From assembly GCA_001767455.1 (NCBI GenBank), contig MELC01000079.1, positions 1 through 64,000 of the forward strand: 64,000 nucleotides of DNA, in the 5' to 3' direction. The position numbers were made by a program, and so were the translations under genes. Numbering within the stretch: position 1 is the first letter of the stretch; each line of letters starts with the position of its first letter. The DNA comes from Acidobacteria bacterium RIFCSPLOWO2_12_FULL_66_21. Its GTDB lineage: Bacteria; Acidobacteriota; Vicinamibacteria; Vicinamibacterales; 2-12-FULL-66-21. The notes below the pieces were generated by a model, which searched no databases, had not been told where the DNA came from, and saw nothing but the letters and a program-made list of their open reading frames with translations. Below are positions 5,832-15,757 of the stretch, piece by piece.

Positions 5832-8135
5832 ATGCACACCGCTATTCGCCGCGCCGTCATGGCGCTCGTTGTCCTGGCTGTCGCCTCCGCGGCCTCCGCC
5901 CAACCGTCGAGCCCGTTTACGGCCGAGGACATGCTCAAAGTCGCCTCCGTCAGCGTCCTCGACGTGACGGAGGATGGCAGCCGCGTGGCCGCCTCGGTCC
6001 GCCTCCCCTTCGACAACGCGACCGTTGACAACCGGCGTTACGGCGACCCCACGTACCTGTCGCCGTCGAACGTCACGCTGCAGATCATCGACGCGCGCAC
6101 GGGCGCAATCGACACGCCCTTCAAGGGGCTGGTGAGCGTTCGCACCGCCGCATGGTCGCGCGACGGGAAGCGTCTCGCGATTCTCATCGCCCAGGATGCC
6201 GCCGTCCCCAGCGGATTCCCATCGGCGAAGCTGTTCGTGTGGGAGACCGGGCGCAAGGCGCTGACGGAAGTGCCGGCTGGCGCAGACACCGCGGTCGCGC
6301 TGAACAGCAGCCTGGCGTGGACGCCGGACGGCGCCGCGATCCTGGTCGCACTCAGGGATCGAACGCAGGACGCCGCCGCTCGCGCGAAGTTCCGGGAGCT
6401 GACCGAAGGCCCCATCGTCGTCCACAAATCGACGGACCCCTTCCTCGAGTGGGACCTGCTCGGCAGGGACAACCGCAGCCGCTCGATTGCGGCGCTGGAT
6501 CCGCGTACGGGCGCGGCGCGGCCGATCCTCCCGCAGGCGCGGATCTCGAGCTATGAGGTCTCGCGCGACGGGGCGTTTCTCAGGGTGATGGAGGACGCGA
6601 CCGAGAAGACCGATTACGAGACGATCGGGGGCACCGACAACGTCCTGAAGTTCGTGGATGCCGCGACCGGACAGGCCCGCACGGTGATGGCGGCCAAGGA
6701 CCTCAAAGGGCTCACCCTTCGATGGTCGGACGACGGGCGGTGGTTCGCGTACGCGAAAAAGGGCGAAGTGTTCGTGCAGGGAATCGACGGCAGTGCGCCG
6801 CGCAGCCTGACACCGAAGCCCGCGAAGGCCGACGCGAAGGGGGCCGAGCCCGATGCGGCCACGCCGGGTGCCAGGACGGGCGACGAGAAGAAACCGGCGG
6901 AGGAATCGTTCTCGGTGACGTCGTTCTCGCGCGACGGGAGCCGTCTGCTCGTCACCAGCCGCAAGGGCTGGTACGTGGTGAAGGTCGCCGACGCGACGCG
7001 CGACCTGATCGTGCCGCTGCAGGAGGACGAAGAGAAGAACCCGCGATTGACGGCGGTCGGCTGGAGTCCGGACGGCGCGGCCATCTACGCAACGTGGGGC
7101 GCGCGCGACAAATGGGAGCGCGGGGTCGTCCGCATCGACGTCGCCAGCAAGGCCATGACGCCGCTCGTGCGCGACGCGCGGCTGTATGGCGGCGTGCGGC
7201 TGTCGCGCGACGGCGGCACGTTCATCTTCACCGCCTCGGACGGCGATCGCCCGGCCGACCTCTACACGGCCGACGCACGCTTCTCCAGTGCGAAGAAGCT
7301 GACCGATCTGAATCCATGGATCGCCGGCAAAAGCCTGCCCCGATCGGAACTGGTCGCCTATCGCGATGCCGACGGCAAGCGGTTGTACGGCGTGCTCCGC
7401 TATCCCGTGAACTACGAGAAGGGGCGGACCTACCCCATTATCTTCGAGTTGTACGAGACGTTTTTCGACAACGGGTTCAACGCCCGCGCGGCGTTCCTGA
7501 CCAACCACGGGTACGCCGTGTTCCACCCGTCGGTGAATCTCGTTGTCGGCCAGCCGGGCGAGGCGTGGGTCAAGGGCGTCACGTCGGCGGCCAACCGCCT
7601 GATCGAGATGGGCGTGGCGGATCCCGACAAGCTCGGCGTCCAGGGCACGAGTTACGGCGGCTACGCGACGGTGCTCCTTATCACGCAGACCGATCGGTTC
7701 AAGGCGGCGGTGAACGTGTCCGGCAAGGTGGACATGGTCAGCTTCTATACCGACAGTCCGCGGCTCGGCGTCCGCAACACGCACGCGCCGGAGAAGAGCC
7801 AGGATCGCATTGGCGGAACGCTCTGGGACTACCCGGAACGCTATCTCGACCACTCCGCGATCCTGCGCGCGGACCGGATCAAGACGCCGCTGCTGACGAT
7901 ATCGGGCGACCAGGATCCGAACGTGCCGGCGAGCCAGTCACGCGAGATCTATTACGCGCTGCGCCGCCTCGGCAAGGAGGTCGAGTGGGTCCGCTACGTC
8001 AACGGCGCGCACCGGCCGCCCGACAGCGTCGCGGAGAGCATCGACTTCGAGCAGCGCATTCTGGCGTGGTACGAGGCGCATCTCAAGAAGCCCGAGAAGA
8101 AAACGGATACGTCGGCGCTCGGCGCTCGGCGCTAG
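5832..8135 (+). CDS. S9-family prolyl oligopeptidase-like peptidase, secreted
   Basis: The 767-residue protein has a signal peptide (residues 1-23, ending ASAQ), a beta-propeller built from TolB/WD-like blades with repeated SRDG motifs (about 30-500), and a C-terminal alpha/beta-hydrolase domain. The nucleophile is S607 in GTSYGGYA; D695 in GDQDPN and H727 in NGAHRPPD complete the expected triad. Such enzymes cleave short peptides after proline or alanine, with the propeller acting as a size filter, here likely in the periplasm. AGGAG lies 6 nt before the ATG. TATACT at 5795 is a likely -10 box with a normal leader, unlike several other genes here. Confidence 0.9.
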   Translation: MHTAIRRAVMALVVLAVASAASAQPSSPFTAEDMLKVASVSVLDVTEDGSRVAASVRLPFDNATVDNRRYGDPTYLSPSNVTLQIIDARTGAIDTPFKGLVSVRTAAWSRDGKRLAILIAQDAAVPSGFPSAKLFVWETGRKALTEVPAGADTAVALNSSLAWTPDGAAILVALRDRTQDAAARAKFRELTEGPIVVHKSTDPFLEWDLLGRDNRSRSIAALDPRTGAARPILPQARISSYEVSRDGAFLRVMEDATEKTDYETIGGTDNVLKFVDAATGQARTVMAAKDLKGLTLRWSDDGRWFAYAKKGEVFVQGIDGSAPRSLTPKPAKADAKGAEPDAATPGARTGDEKKPAEESFSVTSFSRDGSRLLVTSRKGWYVVKVADATRDLIVPLQEDEEKNPRLTAVGWSPDGAAIYATWGARDKWERGVVRIDVASKAMTPLVRDARLYGGVRLSRDGGTFIFTASDGDRPADLYTADARFSSAKKLTDLNPWIAGKSLPRSELVAYRDADGKRLYGVLRYPVNYEKGRTYPIIFELYETFFDNGFNARAAFLTNHGYAVFHPSVNLVVGQPGEAWVKGVTSAANRLIEMGVADPDKLGVQGTSYGGYATVLLITQTDRFKAAVNVSGKVDMVSFYTDSPRLGVRNTHAPEKSQDRIGGTLWDYPERYLDHSAILRADRIKTPLLTISGDQDPNVPASQSREIYYALRRLGKEVEWVRYVNGAHRPPDSVAESIDFEQRILAWYEAHLKKPEKKTDTSALGARR

Positions 8136-8192
8136 GCGCTCGCGGGGCCACGACTCACGAGGAACGAGCCCCGAGCCACGGTCTCGCCGCGC

Positions 8193-8318
8193 CTACCGAG
8201 TCAGCGGCGCGGCGGCGAGAAACTGCGGCGGCTTGCGGTGCTTTGTCGCCTGCTCGTACGCGCAGGCGAACGCGATCGGCTTCGGCTCGCTCCAGGCGCG
8301 GCCGATGAACGAGAGGCT
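8193..8318 (-). pseudogene. Amidase C-terminal relic
   Basis: Downstream of the response-regulator stop and in the same frame, 41 codons read [20 protein letters not shown] then [14 protein letters not shown]. This matches the C-terminal tail of amidase-signature enzymes (FxGRAWSEP...[14 protein letters not shown]). Nothing upstream belongs to an amidase, and the in-frame TAA at 8319-8321 ends the regulator instead. The relic shows that a large amidase gene was deleted and its end joined to the regulator gene. Confidence 0.7.
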
Positions 8319-8990
8319 TTATGCTGAAAGCCGATCGACGATGGCGCGCCAGGTGCGCGCGGCGGGATTGGAATCCGAGGACAGGGCGGCGCCGCAGACG
8401 ATCGCCCGGCGATCCTCGGACTCGTGGGTCCACACGGGTTCAACGGCGAGGTGGAGGCCGATGCCGGCCACTTCGACGTCGAAGTGATCCGGCAGGGGCT
8501 GCTTCGCTGGAATCTCGAGCCGGAGCCCGCCGTAGCAGACGTCCACGACGGCGGCGGGCATGCCGTCGGCGGTCACGCGGAATCCCCCCACCACGCGCTT
8601 GCGCGGCCAGCGTCGCTTGCGGCGGACGCGCGACAGCGCGCGAGAGATTGTCTCGAGGAACTCGGATGGCTTGATCGGCTTGCGCAGGAACTCCGCGCCG
8701 TATCGGCCGGCTTCCAGTTGCATCATGGGCTCGTCGTAGCCGCTGATGATCATGGTCGCCATTTCCGGATGATCGGCCGTGGACTGGCGAATGAGGTTGA
8801 GCCCGTTGTAGCCGCGCAGCCTGACGTCAGAGACGAGGAGATCGAATGAGCCGACGGTCAGCAGCCGTTTCGCGGCGTCATAGGTGGCCGCGCCGGTCAC
8901 CTGATAATGCGCGTCGCGCAGCAGTTCAACCAGACCCGCCAGGGTACTCTCGTCGTCATCGAGGACCAGAATGCGATAAGGGAGTTTCAT
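8319..8990 (-). CDS. Response regulator, REC domain plus PilZ-like domain
   Basis: In the 223-residue product, residues 1-120 are a CheY-like receiver (LVLDDDES acidic pocket, phospho-acceptor D in LLVSDVRL, the ISGYDE strand, and K in FLRKPIKP). Residues about 130-223 resemble a PilZ domain, with a basic RRWPRKRV start and DVCYGGLRL where c-di-GMP binders usually have DxSxxG. The serine is replaced by cysteine, so nucleotide binding is doubtful. The start ATG at 8990 begins directly at the receiver; the frame extends upstream to 9095 but without domain content. No partner kinase is next to it. The gene end is joined to an amidase relic. Confidence 0.8.
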   Translation of the reverse strand: MKLPYRILVLDDDESTLAGLVELLRDAHYQVTGAATYDAAKRLLTVGSFDLLVSDVRLRGYNGLNLIRQSTADHPEMATMIISGYDEPMMQLEAGRYGAEFLRKPIKPSEFLETISRALSRVRRKRRWPRKRVVGGFRVTADGMPAAVVDVCYGGLRLEIPAKQPLPDHFDVEVAGIGLHLAVEPVWTHESEDRRAIVCGAALSSDSNPAARTWRAIVDRLSA

Positions 8991-9161
8991 GGTCCCGCCG
9001 GGGAGCAGGCCCGTACGATCGGGCATCACGGCTCGGCAGGGCAAGGATGATGCCCATGGGAACCATCGAAGAAATGGGCTGATTTGCGAAATCACACCAC
9101 CTGTCGCGCCGTCTGACGCCGGTTCTGTAACCGAACGGACAAGTCTGCAATCCGCCTGATC

Positions 9162-9515
9162 TTAGTGGACCACAGGCTTCGCCGGCGGCCGGGTAGTCAG
9201 TACCCGGCCGATGAGCGCGTCGAGTCGCTGCTGCGGCACGTCGAAGGGACCTGCGACGGCCGCGCCGCTCGGGATTTCGATGGCAATGACGACGCCGCCC
9301 TGAGCGGGCTCGACGATCCAACTGAAGCCGCGGAGCGCCACATGGTGGTGGTCGCTCTGCGGGTTGCGCAGGCGATCGATCGCGAGCAGCATCGCCTTGA
9401 GCACGCGCTCGACGTCGCGCTCGTCCCAGTCGGCGGGTTCGCTGCCCTCGTGCACGATCCGTTCGGTGACCGCTGCGCTGCGCTCCCGCAGCACGATTTC
9501 CACATCGAAGATCAT
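9162..9515 (-). CDS. Hypothetical protein (117 aa) coupled to DUF255 gene
   Basis: The ATG at 9515 overlaps the TGA of the upstream DUF255 gene (ATGA), so it is probably translated by coupling. The protein reads as an alternating beta/alpha domain ([72 protein letters not shown]). It has no signal peptide and no known motif. A small alpha/beta fold of unknown function is all that can be said. Confidence 0.6.
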   Translation of the reverse strand: MIFDVEIVLRERSAAVTERIVHEGSEPADWDERDVERVLKAMLLAIDRLRNPQSDHHHVALRGFSWIVEPAQGGVVIAIEIPSGAAVAGPFDVPQQRLDALIGRVLTTRPPAKPVVH

Positions 9516-11656
9516 AACGCTCCAAGCTGCGCGGCCAGGGCCTCCGGAGAGGTCGCGGGGGCCAGGCAGGTGAAATCGCGGCACACGTACGCGGTCGCGC
9601 GGCCCTCGCGTGGCAGCATCGCGGCGGCCATCGGCAACACGCGGTCCAGGGCCCCGTCTCCCGCGCGTGGGACGATCACCGCAAACGGCAGGTAATGCCG
9701 CGCAAGTTCCACCGCCAGCGCTCTCGTGCCGGCGGCGTCCTGACTTGCCGCGATCACGATCTGCGCGTACCCGGCGTGCCATGCCGACAGCGCGCACAAC
9801 ATCATCGGAACGGCCCGCGCCGCGTGACCGGCCCGCGGACCGTACCGGGCGAGCGTGCGTTCCGCACGATCGCCGGCGGCCGTGTCGCCAGCCAGATGCG
9901 CAAGCACCAGCGCGTTGAGCGCGGCCACGGAGCTCGCCGCCGGCTCGGCGCCATCGTAGTCTTCCTTCAACCGCAACAGCACGGCCGGATCCGCTCCCGT
10001 CGTGCTGAACCAGCCGCCTTCTTCAGCGTCCCAGAACAGTTCGTCCTGGCGGGCCTGCAGCGCGATCGCCCACTCCAGCCAGGCGGGATCCCCGTCGGCC
10101 TGGAACAGCTCCAGCAGTCCCCAGATGAGGCAGGCGTAGTCCTCGGCGTACGCCTCGATGGACGCGTCACCGTCACGATAGCGGCGCAGCAGACGCCGGG
10201 CGCCTCCATCCCAGAGTGCGGCGCGGACGAAGCCCGCGGCGGTTCGCGCGGCGTTCAGATAGGCCGCGGCATGCGCGCTCGCGGGCAGCACGCGCGCGGC
10301 ACGCGCGAAGGCGGCAATCATGAGACCGTTCCAGGCGGTCAGGACTTTGTCGTCGCGGTGCGGACGCGGACGCGCCGCGCGGACCTCGAACAGCCGCCCG
10401 CGGATCCGGCCAAGGGTGGCGATCACCTCCTCGACGGTTCGTCCCGTCGCCGCCGCGACTTCCTCGCTCGAGCGCGCGACATGGAGCAGGTTCCTGCCGG
10501 TGAACTCCCCCTGCGGATCGTGCGGCGCGTTGCCGGACGGCTCGATGCCGAAACGGGCCCGCGCGACGTCCGCGTCGGGACCCAGCACGGCCCCGATTTC
10601 CTCGTCGCTCCAGATGTAGAACGCCCCTTCCGACTTGTGCGCGCCGGGATCGCCGGCACGCTCCGGCGGAATGCTGTCGGCGTCTTCGGCCGAATGGAAT
10701 CCCCCGCCACGATCCGTCATCTCGCGGAGCACGTAGGCCAGCGTGTCCTCCGCGACCCTCGCATAGAAGTCCTCGCCCGTCGCCTGCGCCGCCTCGAGGT
10801 ACGCCAGCACCAGCTGCGCCTGGTCGTACAGCATCTTCTCGAAGTGCGGGACGCGCCACTCCGCATCGACGGAGTAGCGATGGAACCCGCCGCCGACGTG
10901 ATCGCGCATGCCGCCGAGCGCCATCGCCCGCAGCGTGTCGCGGACCATCACGAGCGGCGCCTCGACAGCCGGGCCCGCGGCCGCGCGCCGCGCGTGCTCG
11001 CGAAGCAGGAACAGAAGCTCGGAGGGACGCGGAAACTTCGGCGCCTCGCCGAAGCCGCCGCGGCGTCGATCGAACGCCATTTGAAACTGTTCGAGGGCCG
11101 TGTCGAGCGCGTCGAGGCCGGCGATTTCCGACTCGCCAGGCCCGCGCACGCCGGCGCCGGTCACGCCGCGGAGCCGCGCGAGCAGCTCGGTCGCCGCCTT
11201 TTCCACCTGCGGCCGATCCTCTTTCCAGACGCGCGCGATCTCGGTCAGGAGATCGGCAAATCCCGGCCGGCCCCACCGCGACGACGGCGGGAAATACGTG
11301 CCGCCGAAAAACGGCCGCAGATCGGGCGTGACGAACACCGTCATCGGCCATCCGCCCGCGCCCGTCGTCGCCTGCACGAACGACATGTACACCCGGTCGA
11401 CGTCGGGGCGCTCTTCACGGTCCACCTTGATGCTCACGAAGTCGTGGTTCAGCCGCGCCGCGATGTCCGGGTCCTCGAAGGACTCGTGCTCCATGACGTG
11501 GCACCAGTGGCACGTCGAATAGCCGATGGACAGGAAGATGGGCTTGTCTTCGCGCCGGGCCCGCTCGAAGGCGTCGTCGCCCCAGGGATACCAATCCACG
11601 GGATTGCCGGCGTGCTGGAGGAGGTACGGACTGCGCTCGCGGGCGAGACGGTTCAT
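9512..11656 (-). CDS. Thioredoxin-fold DUF255 protein (YyaL/SPATA20 family)
   Basis: The 714-residue length and order of features match the family. An N-terminal thioredoxin-like domain (residues 1-165) contains [18 protein letters not shown] and the CxxC motif in [17 protein letters not shown] long (alpha/alpha)6-barrel of glycosidase type follows, with [40 protein letters not shown] and [15 protein letters not shown]. The biochemical role of the family is unclear; a redox or cellobiose-epimerase-like fold has been suggested from structure. Start ATG 11656 gives the canonical [13 protein letters not shown] beginning. It is divergent from the ABC ATPase gene with 43 bp between them, and is followed by a coupled small gene. 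Confidence 0.9.
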   Translation of the reverse strand: MNRLARERSPYLLQHAGNPVDWYPWGDDAFERARREDKPIFLSIGYSTCHWCHVMEHESFEDPDIAARLNHDFVSIKVDREERPDVDRVYMSFVQATTGAGGWPMTVFVTPDLRPFFGGTYFPPSSRWGRPGFADLLTEIARVWKEDRPQVEKAATELLARLRGVTGAGVRGPGESEIAGLDALDTALEQFQMAFDRRRGGFGEAPKFPRPSELLFLLREHARRAAAGPAVEAPLVMVRDTLRAMALGGMRDHVGGGFHRYSVDAEWRVPHFEKMLYDQAQLVLAYLEAAQATGEDFYARVAEDTLAYVLREMTDRGGGFHSAEDADSIPPERAGDPGAHKSEGAFYIWSDEEIGAVLGPDADVARARFGIEPSGNAPHDPQGEFTGRNLLHVARSSEEVAAATGRTVEEVIATLGRIRGRLFEVRAARPRPHRDDKVLTAWNGLMIAAFARAARVLPASAHAAAYLNAARTAAGFVRAALWDGGARRLLRRYRDGDASIEAYAEDYACLIWGLLELFQADGDPAWLEWAIALQARQDELFWDAEEGGWFSTTGADPAVLLRLKEDYDGAEPAASSVAALNALVLAHLAGDTAAGDRAERTLARYGPRAGHAARAVPMMLCALSAWHAGYAQIVIAASQDAAGTRALAVELARHYLPFAVIVPRAGDGALDRVLPMAAAMLPREGRATAYVCRDFTCLAPATSPEALAAQLGAL

Positions 11657-11685
11657 CCGTATCAATCGTACCACGCCGTCCGGGA

Positions 11686-11691
11686 TACAAT
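11686..11691 (+). promoter_or_regulatory. -10 box of the ABC ATPase gene (TACAAT)
   Basis: TACAAT ends 8 nt before the ATG at 11700 in the short divergent gap. The spacing suggests an almost leaderless transcript. Confidence 0.4.
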
Positions 11692-11699
11692 CTCGCCCC

Positions 11700-12452
11700 A
11701 TGGACCTTGCCGTCGAAACCCACGGACTCACGCGCGACTTCGGCGGCTTCCGCGCCGTCGATGCGATCGACCTGGCGGTGCCGGCCGGCAGCTTCTACGG
11801 ATTCCTCGGGCCGAACGGCGCGGGGAAATCGACCACGATCAAGTGCCTCACCGGGCTGCTGAAACCGACGTCGGGCACGATGCGCATCCTGGGGGTCGAT
11901 CCGCTGGCGGATCCCGTCAGCGTGAAGCGGCGCATCGGCGTCGTCCCCGAGGATCTCGCGCTGTTCGATCGGCTCACCGCGCAGGAGACGCTGACCTTCA
12001 TCGCGCAGGTGCACGGCATCGACCGCGCCACGGCGAAGAGCCGCTCGTCCGATCTGCTCGATCTGATGGAGCTGAAATCCGCCGGCACGACCCTCGTGAC
12101 GGACTTTTCGCACGGCATGCGCAAGAAACTGTCGCTCGCGGCCGCGCTGCTGCCGGCGCCGCGCCTGCTGTTTCTCGACGAGCCGTTCGAGGGGATCGAC
12201 GCGGTCGCCTCGCGTCAAATCAAGGATCTGCTGCACGGGTTCGTCGGCCGCGGCGGCACCATCTTCCTGACGTCGCACATCCTGGAGATCGTCGATCGGC
12301 TGTGCACCGACATCGGCGTCATCGCGCAGGGGCGCCTGGTGGCCCAGGGCGCGCTCAACGAGCTTCGTTCCGGCGGCAGGACGCTCGAGGAGCTGTTCAT
12401 CACGCTCGTCGGGGGCGATGCCCACACCCACGCATCGCTGGACTGGGTCTGA
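11700..12452 (+). CDS. ABC transporter ATP-binding protein
   Basis: The 250-residue ATPase has Walker [10 protein letters not shown], the Q-loop region, a variant signature region ([19 protein letters not shown]), Walker [13 protein letters not shown] and an H-loop LTSHILEI. The order and length fit ABC-2-type exporters of the CcmA/YhaQ class, in which a single ATPase pairs with a separate membrane protein. The partner is the next gene, 3 nt downstream. The FSHGM form of the usual LSGGQ/FSGGM motif is a conservative variant. The transported substrate is unknown. Confidence 0.92.
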   Translation: MDLAVETHGLTRDFGGFRAVDAIDLAVPAGSFYGFLGPNGAGKSTTIKCLTGLLKPTSGTMRILGVDPLADPVSVKRRIGVVPEDLALFDRLTAQETLTFIAQVHGIDRATAKSRSSDLLDLMELKSAGTTLVTDFSHGMRKKLSLAAALLPAPRLLFLDEPFEGIDAVASRQIKDLLHGFVGRGGTIFLTSHILEIVDRLCTDIGVIAQGRLVAQGALNELRSGGRTLEELFITLVGGDAHTHASLDWV

Positions 12453-12455
12453 CGG

Positions 12456-14168
12456 ATGTACCGGACCCTTCGGGCTTTTGCGTGGCTCAGGTGGCGCCTG
12501 TTCGTCAACTCGCTCGAGAAGACGGGCTCGCGCGACACGCTCGAGCGTTTCTCCATCGCCATCGAGCAACTCGGGCCACTGATGGCCGCCGTCATCATGG
12601 TCCCGTCCACCCTCGCGCTGTCGGTGGTGGGGGCCGCGGCGGGATACGCGCTCGCCCGCGCGCCGTCCGGCGCGCCGCCGATCCTCTTCGAGGTCGCGCG
12701 GTACCTCCTGCTCGCCGCCATCGCCCTCTGCGTCGTCGGCCCGCTGATGCTGCCGGCGGCGGACCGCACCAATCCCGTGCGCCTGCTGCTGCTGCCCATC
12801 TCGCGCGTCACGCTGTATGTGGCGCAGGTGGCGTCCGCGCTGAGCGATCCGTGGATTCTGGTATTCCTGCCGCTGATGGCCTGCCTTCCGCTCGGCCTTG
12901 TGGCGGGAGCGGCGTTCGGCTCGGCGCTGGTGACGCTTCTCGCGGGCGCGGCGTTCGTCACCGTCCTGGTCGGCGTCTCAGCGCTCTCGAGCAGCCTGCT
13001 GCATCTGATCATGCGCGACCGGCGCCGGGGCGAGCTGCTCGCGTTGCTCTTCATTCTGATTGTGCCGATGCTGAGCATGCTGCCGGGTCTGCTGGACATG
13101 GGTGGCCGTCGCGGCCGCGCTCCGCGCGAGCCGGTGCGGCACGAGCGACGCGCGCCGGCGTGGGTCGCGGCGGCCGGCACGCGCGCGTTCTCGCTGCTGC
13201 CGAGCGAGCTCTACGTCACCGCAACTCGCAGCGCCTCGCGGGGGGAGCCGGCCCGGGCGGGAGCGGCCCTCACCGGGCTGGCGCTCGCAGTTGCCGGCGT
13301 GCACGGTCTCGGCCTGCTCGTGTTCGTGCGCATTCTCGGTTCACCCGGATCGAGCGGCACGCGGCGCACGACGCCGACGCGGGAAGTGTGGGGACGCACG
13401 GTGCCGGGCTTGTCATCCGGGGCGTCGGCGGTTGCGCTCGCGCAGTATCGACTGGCGCTCCGAACGCCGCGGGGACGTCAGATCCTCTTGTCGCCCATCA
13501 TCATGCTGGGCGTCATCGGCGTCGTGATGCGAAGCGGCGCCGGCGTGAATCTCGGCAGGTTCGCGCCGAGCGGCGGACTCATCCTGGGCTCGCTTGCCGC
13601 CTTCGTGTGCCTCCTGGCGATCCTGCCGATTGCCATGAACCAGTTCGCGATCGATCGCGCCGGGATCACGCTCGCGTTCCTGGCGCCGCTGACGGACCGC
13701 GAGTACCTCGACGGCAAAGCGGTCGGCAATGCGCTGATCGCGTTCTCGCCGGCGCTGGTCTGCCTGGGCGGCGCGTTCGTCCTGCGACCGGGAGGGTCGG
13801 CGGCGATGTGGCTGTCAATCCCGGCAGCGCTCGCCGGAACCTACCTGCTGCTGTCCCCCGCGGCCGCGCTGCTCTCGGCGCTGTTTCCGCGTGCCGTCGA
13901 CCTCAACAGCATCGGGCGCCGCAGCAACGCGCACGGCGTGGCCGGGCTGCTCGGCATGCTGTCGTTTCTGCTGTCAGCCGCGCCTCCCCTGCTGATCGCC
14001 CTGATGGCGACCAGGCTCTTCGACCGTTCATGGCTTCTGCTCCCCCTGCTTCTGGCCTGGGCAGGTATCGCGTACGGTCTCAATCGCGCGCTCTTTGTCC
14101 CCGTACGGGCGGTGTTTGCCGGACGACGCGAGAATCTCGCGATGATGGCCACCGCGAAGAGCGCCTAG
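12456..14168 (+). CDS. ABC transporter permease (ABC-2-like exporter)
   Basis: The 570-residue protein has about 12 hydrophobic segments, for example LMAAVIMVPSTLALSVVGAA, LLLAAIALCVVGPLMLPAA, LLALLFILIVPMLSML and LLGMLSFLLSAAPPLLIALM. Between the halves lies a polar loop (RGRAPREPVRHERRAPAW). It has no signal peptide. Being larger than a standard six-helix ABC-2 permease, it may be an internally duplicated or YhaP/YhhJ-like exporter subunit. It follows the ATPase gene with only 3 nt between, so the two almost certainly form one transporter. Confidence 0.8.
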   Translation: MYRTLRAFAWLRWRLFVNSLEKTGSRDTLERFSIAIEQLGPLMAAVIMVPSTLALSVVGAAAGYALARAPSGAPPILFEVARYLLLAAIALCVVGPLMLPAADRTNPVRLLLLPISRVTLYVAQVASALSDPWILVFLPLMACLPLGLVAGAAFGSALVTLLAGAAFVTVLVGVSALSSSLLHLIMRDRRRGELLALLFILIVPMLSMLPGLLDMGGRRGRAPREPVRHERRAPAWVAAAGTRAFSLLPSELYVTATRSASRGEPARAGAALTGLALAVAGVHGLGLLVFVRILGSPGSSGTRRTTPTREVWGRTVPGLSSGASAVALAQYRLALRTPRGRQILLSPIIMLGVIGVVMRSGAGVNLGRFAPSGGLILGSLAAFVCLLAILPIAMNQFAIDRAGITLAFLAPLTDREYLDGKAVGNALIAFSPALVCLGGAFVLRPGGSAAMWLSIPAALAGTYLLLSPAAALLSALFPRAVDLNSIGRRSNAHGVAGLLGMLSFLLSAAPPLLIALMATRLFDRSWLLLPLLLAWAGIAYGLNRALFVPVRAVFAGRRENLAMMATAKSA

Positions 14169-14530
14169 CAGCCGTAGCGTTTGCATGCTCGCGCGAACGC
14201 GGCCGCTGCGGTCTCGGCGAGCTCTGCCGCGCGGTGGGTAACTGCTTACCTAACTCGGCCGAGCTTGTGGGCCTCTGGTATTCCACAGTGGAAACGGCAC
14301 AGCCGATCCCCACAAAAAGTCCCAGAAGAAGGTCCCATCGCCTGGCATCACGGTTGCTTTTCATGATGGTGCCGCGCCACTGAGGCGCGACCTACCGCTC
14401 TGGTGTTCCGCTGGAGCAACCACCTCAGCGACAGGGCCTACCAAAGGGCGCAGGGAGCGTCGATTAGACACTCCCTGTCCTGCCTCACAGCCCTTCGATG
14501 AAAGCAGGCAGCTGGCAGCTGCCCGCTGCG
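14169..14530. other. Gap of 362 bp without a supported gene
   Basis: This convergent gap separates the permease stop from the YihY stop. A minus-strand frame at 14080-14364 begins with a short hydrophobic segment (WDLLLGLFVGIGCAV), but it runs into the permease gene and has no ribosome site, so I do not call it. No tandem array is visible here. Confidence 0.4.
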
Positions 14531-15445
14531 TCAGACGCGTGGGGACGGCGCTGCGGGGATCTCGTCCGGACGCCGGCGCCGCAGCCGCGCGTACGCGGCG
14601 GTCAGCTCGACGCCGTACAACAGAATGACCGCCGAGATATAGACCCAGATCAGAAATACCACGACGGCGGCAATCGAACCGTGGACGCTGAAACGCGACA
14701 GATCGCGGACGTATCGCGAGAAGGCGGCGAGCGCCACGCGCCACAGCAGACCAGTGACGATGGCGCCCACCCAGACGTCGCGAAAACGCACCTTGGCGTT
14801 CGGCACGAAGTAAAACACCAGGCCCACGATCAGGATGAACAGAATCGTCGTTGCCCACTTGAGCGCCAGTCCCTGCAGCGGCTGGAGGCCGGGCGTCCGC
14901 GCGAGGGCCGTCGCGAACCAGTGCGTCTCGGCGACGTTGATTGCGCTCACCAGCAGCAGTCCCAGCAGCAGAAGGAGGCCGGAGGTCACGAGCATGACAA
15001 ACGACATCAGCTTGTGCTTCAGGTAGCTCGGCTGCTTGTCGACGCCCCAGGCGTGGTTGACCGCGCTCGTCACGGCGCCGAACACGGCCATCGCCGCCCA
15101 GACCATCAGCACGCTGCCCGCGACGCCGAGCTGCACATGCGACTGCTCGAGCGCGTCGAGCTGATTCGTGACGAACTCGAACTGCCGCGGAAAGTAGCGC
15201 AGGACGAACCCGAGGACGTGCGTGCGCTCCGCGGGGTTGGTGGTGACGCTCGCCAGGATCGACAGCGCCAGCAGGAAGAAGGGAAAGAGCGACAGGAGGG
15301 AGTAGTACGCGATCGACGAGGCGAACGTCAGATCGTTGCCGTTATAGACGCCCGTGACGCCGCGCCAGATCGCCAGCGCGATCAGCCGGATTTCGGCCCA
15401 GGTTCTCGTCGCGGCACGCCGCACGAACGGGATTGGCCGATCCAC
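14531..15445 (-). CDS. YihY/BrkB-family inner-membrane protein
   Basis: The 304-residue protein has about six membrane segments and the family pattern: an N-terminal amphipathic lead, NGNDLTFASSIAYYSLLSLFPFFLL in helix 1, a middle with VNHAWGV, and GLVFYFVPNAKVRFRDVWVGA followed by VVVFLIWVYISAVILLYGVEL near the end. The old ribonuclease BN label for this family is not supported; a transport or envelope role is likely. The GTG start at 15445 has TATGAT ending 6 nt upstream. It is the last gene of the envelope cluster. Confidence 0.9.
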   Translation of the reverse strand: MDRPIPFVRRAATRTWAEIRLIALAIWRGVTGVYNGNDLTFASSIAYYSLLSLFPFFLLALSILASVTTNPAERTHVLGFVLRYFPRQFEFVTNQLDALEQSHVQLGVAGSVLMVWAAMAVFGAVTSAVNHAWGVDKQPSYLKHKLMSFVMLVTSGLLLLLGLLLVSAINVAETHWFATALARTPGLQPLQGLALKWATTILFILIVGLVFYFVPNAKVRFRDVWVGAIVTGLLWRVALAAFSRYVRDLSRFSVHGSIAAVVVFLIWVYISAVILLYGVELTAAYARLRRRRPDEIPAAPSPRV

Positions 15446-15451
15446 GGCCTC

Positions 15452-15457
15452 ATCATA
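15452..15457 (-). promoter_or_regulatory. -10-like box before the YihY gene (TATGAT)
   Basis: On the minus strand TATGAT ends 6 nt before the GTG start at 15445. It may allow the gene to be transcribed separately from the upstream cluster as a leaderless message. Confidence 0.4.
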
Positions 15458-15475
15458 TCCCGCGAGCCCCGCCGG

Positions 15476-15742
15476 CTACCCGAGTGGCGGCACCGCTTTG
15501 CGCCCGCTCTCGACCCAGGCGGTGCGGACCTCCCGGTTGAGCCACGCCGGGATTGTGACGGTGGCCGCCGCCAGCGCCAATCGCCACGCCAGCCGCCGGA
15601 GTGACGGGGTACGCACCACGACGACGGCGGCACCGATCGCCGTCACCGCGAGGATTCCGTTGGCCAGCTGACGAGCGGTCGCTTCCGTCACCGTGGTCCA
15701 ATGAAGAGTGAAGTGCCGCGTGCGACGTGCGGGGAGCTGCAC
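15476..15742 (-). CDS. Small membrane protein (88 aa)
   Basis: The product has one or two hydrophobic segments (ANGILAVTAIGAAVVVV and LAWRLALAAATVTIPAWL) separated by a basic turn, which suggests a small inner-membrane hairpin. The start is uncertain: GTG 15742 gives 88 residues, GTG 15691 gives 71 and removes a polar lead without features. It lies between the YtxH-like gene and the YihY gene on the same strand, with a 15-bp gap upstream. I recognise no family. Confidence 0.5.
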   Translation of the reverse strand: MQLPARRTRHFTLHWTTVTEATARQLANGILAVTAIGAAVVVVRTPSLRRLAWRLALAAATVTIPAWLNREVRTAWVESGRKAVPPLG

Positions 15743-15757
15743 GCCGCACGGCGGCCA

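Noticed and set aside
5778-7853. 691-codon minus-strand frame opposite the S9 peptidase
   Set aside because: It is an antisense shadow of the S9 gene. The S9 product has a signal peptide, propeller blades and a complete catalytic triad.
14080-14364. Small membrane protein gene on the minus strand
   Set aside because: It has one hydrophobic stretch but overlaps the end of the ABC permease gene, lacks a ribosome site, and its C-terminal two-thirds look like a shadow frame.
9695-14383. Very long plus-strand open frame (over 1500 codons)
   Set aside because: It lies antisense to the DUF255 gene and out of frame with the ABC genes. It exists because stops are rare in shadow frames of high-GC codons. 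The translation is Arg/Pro-rich without domains.
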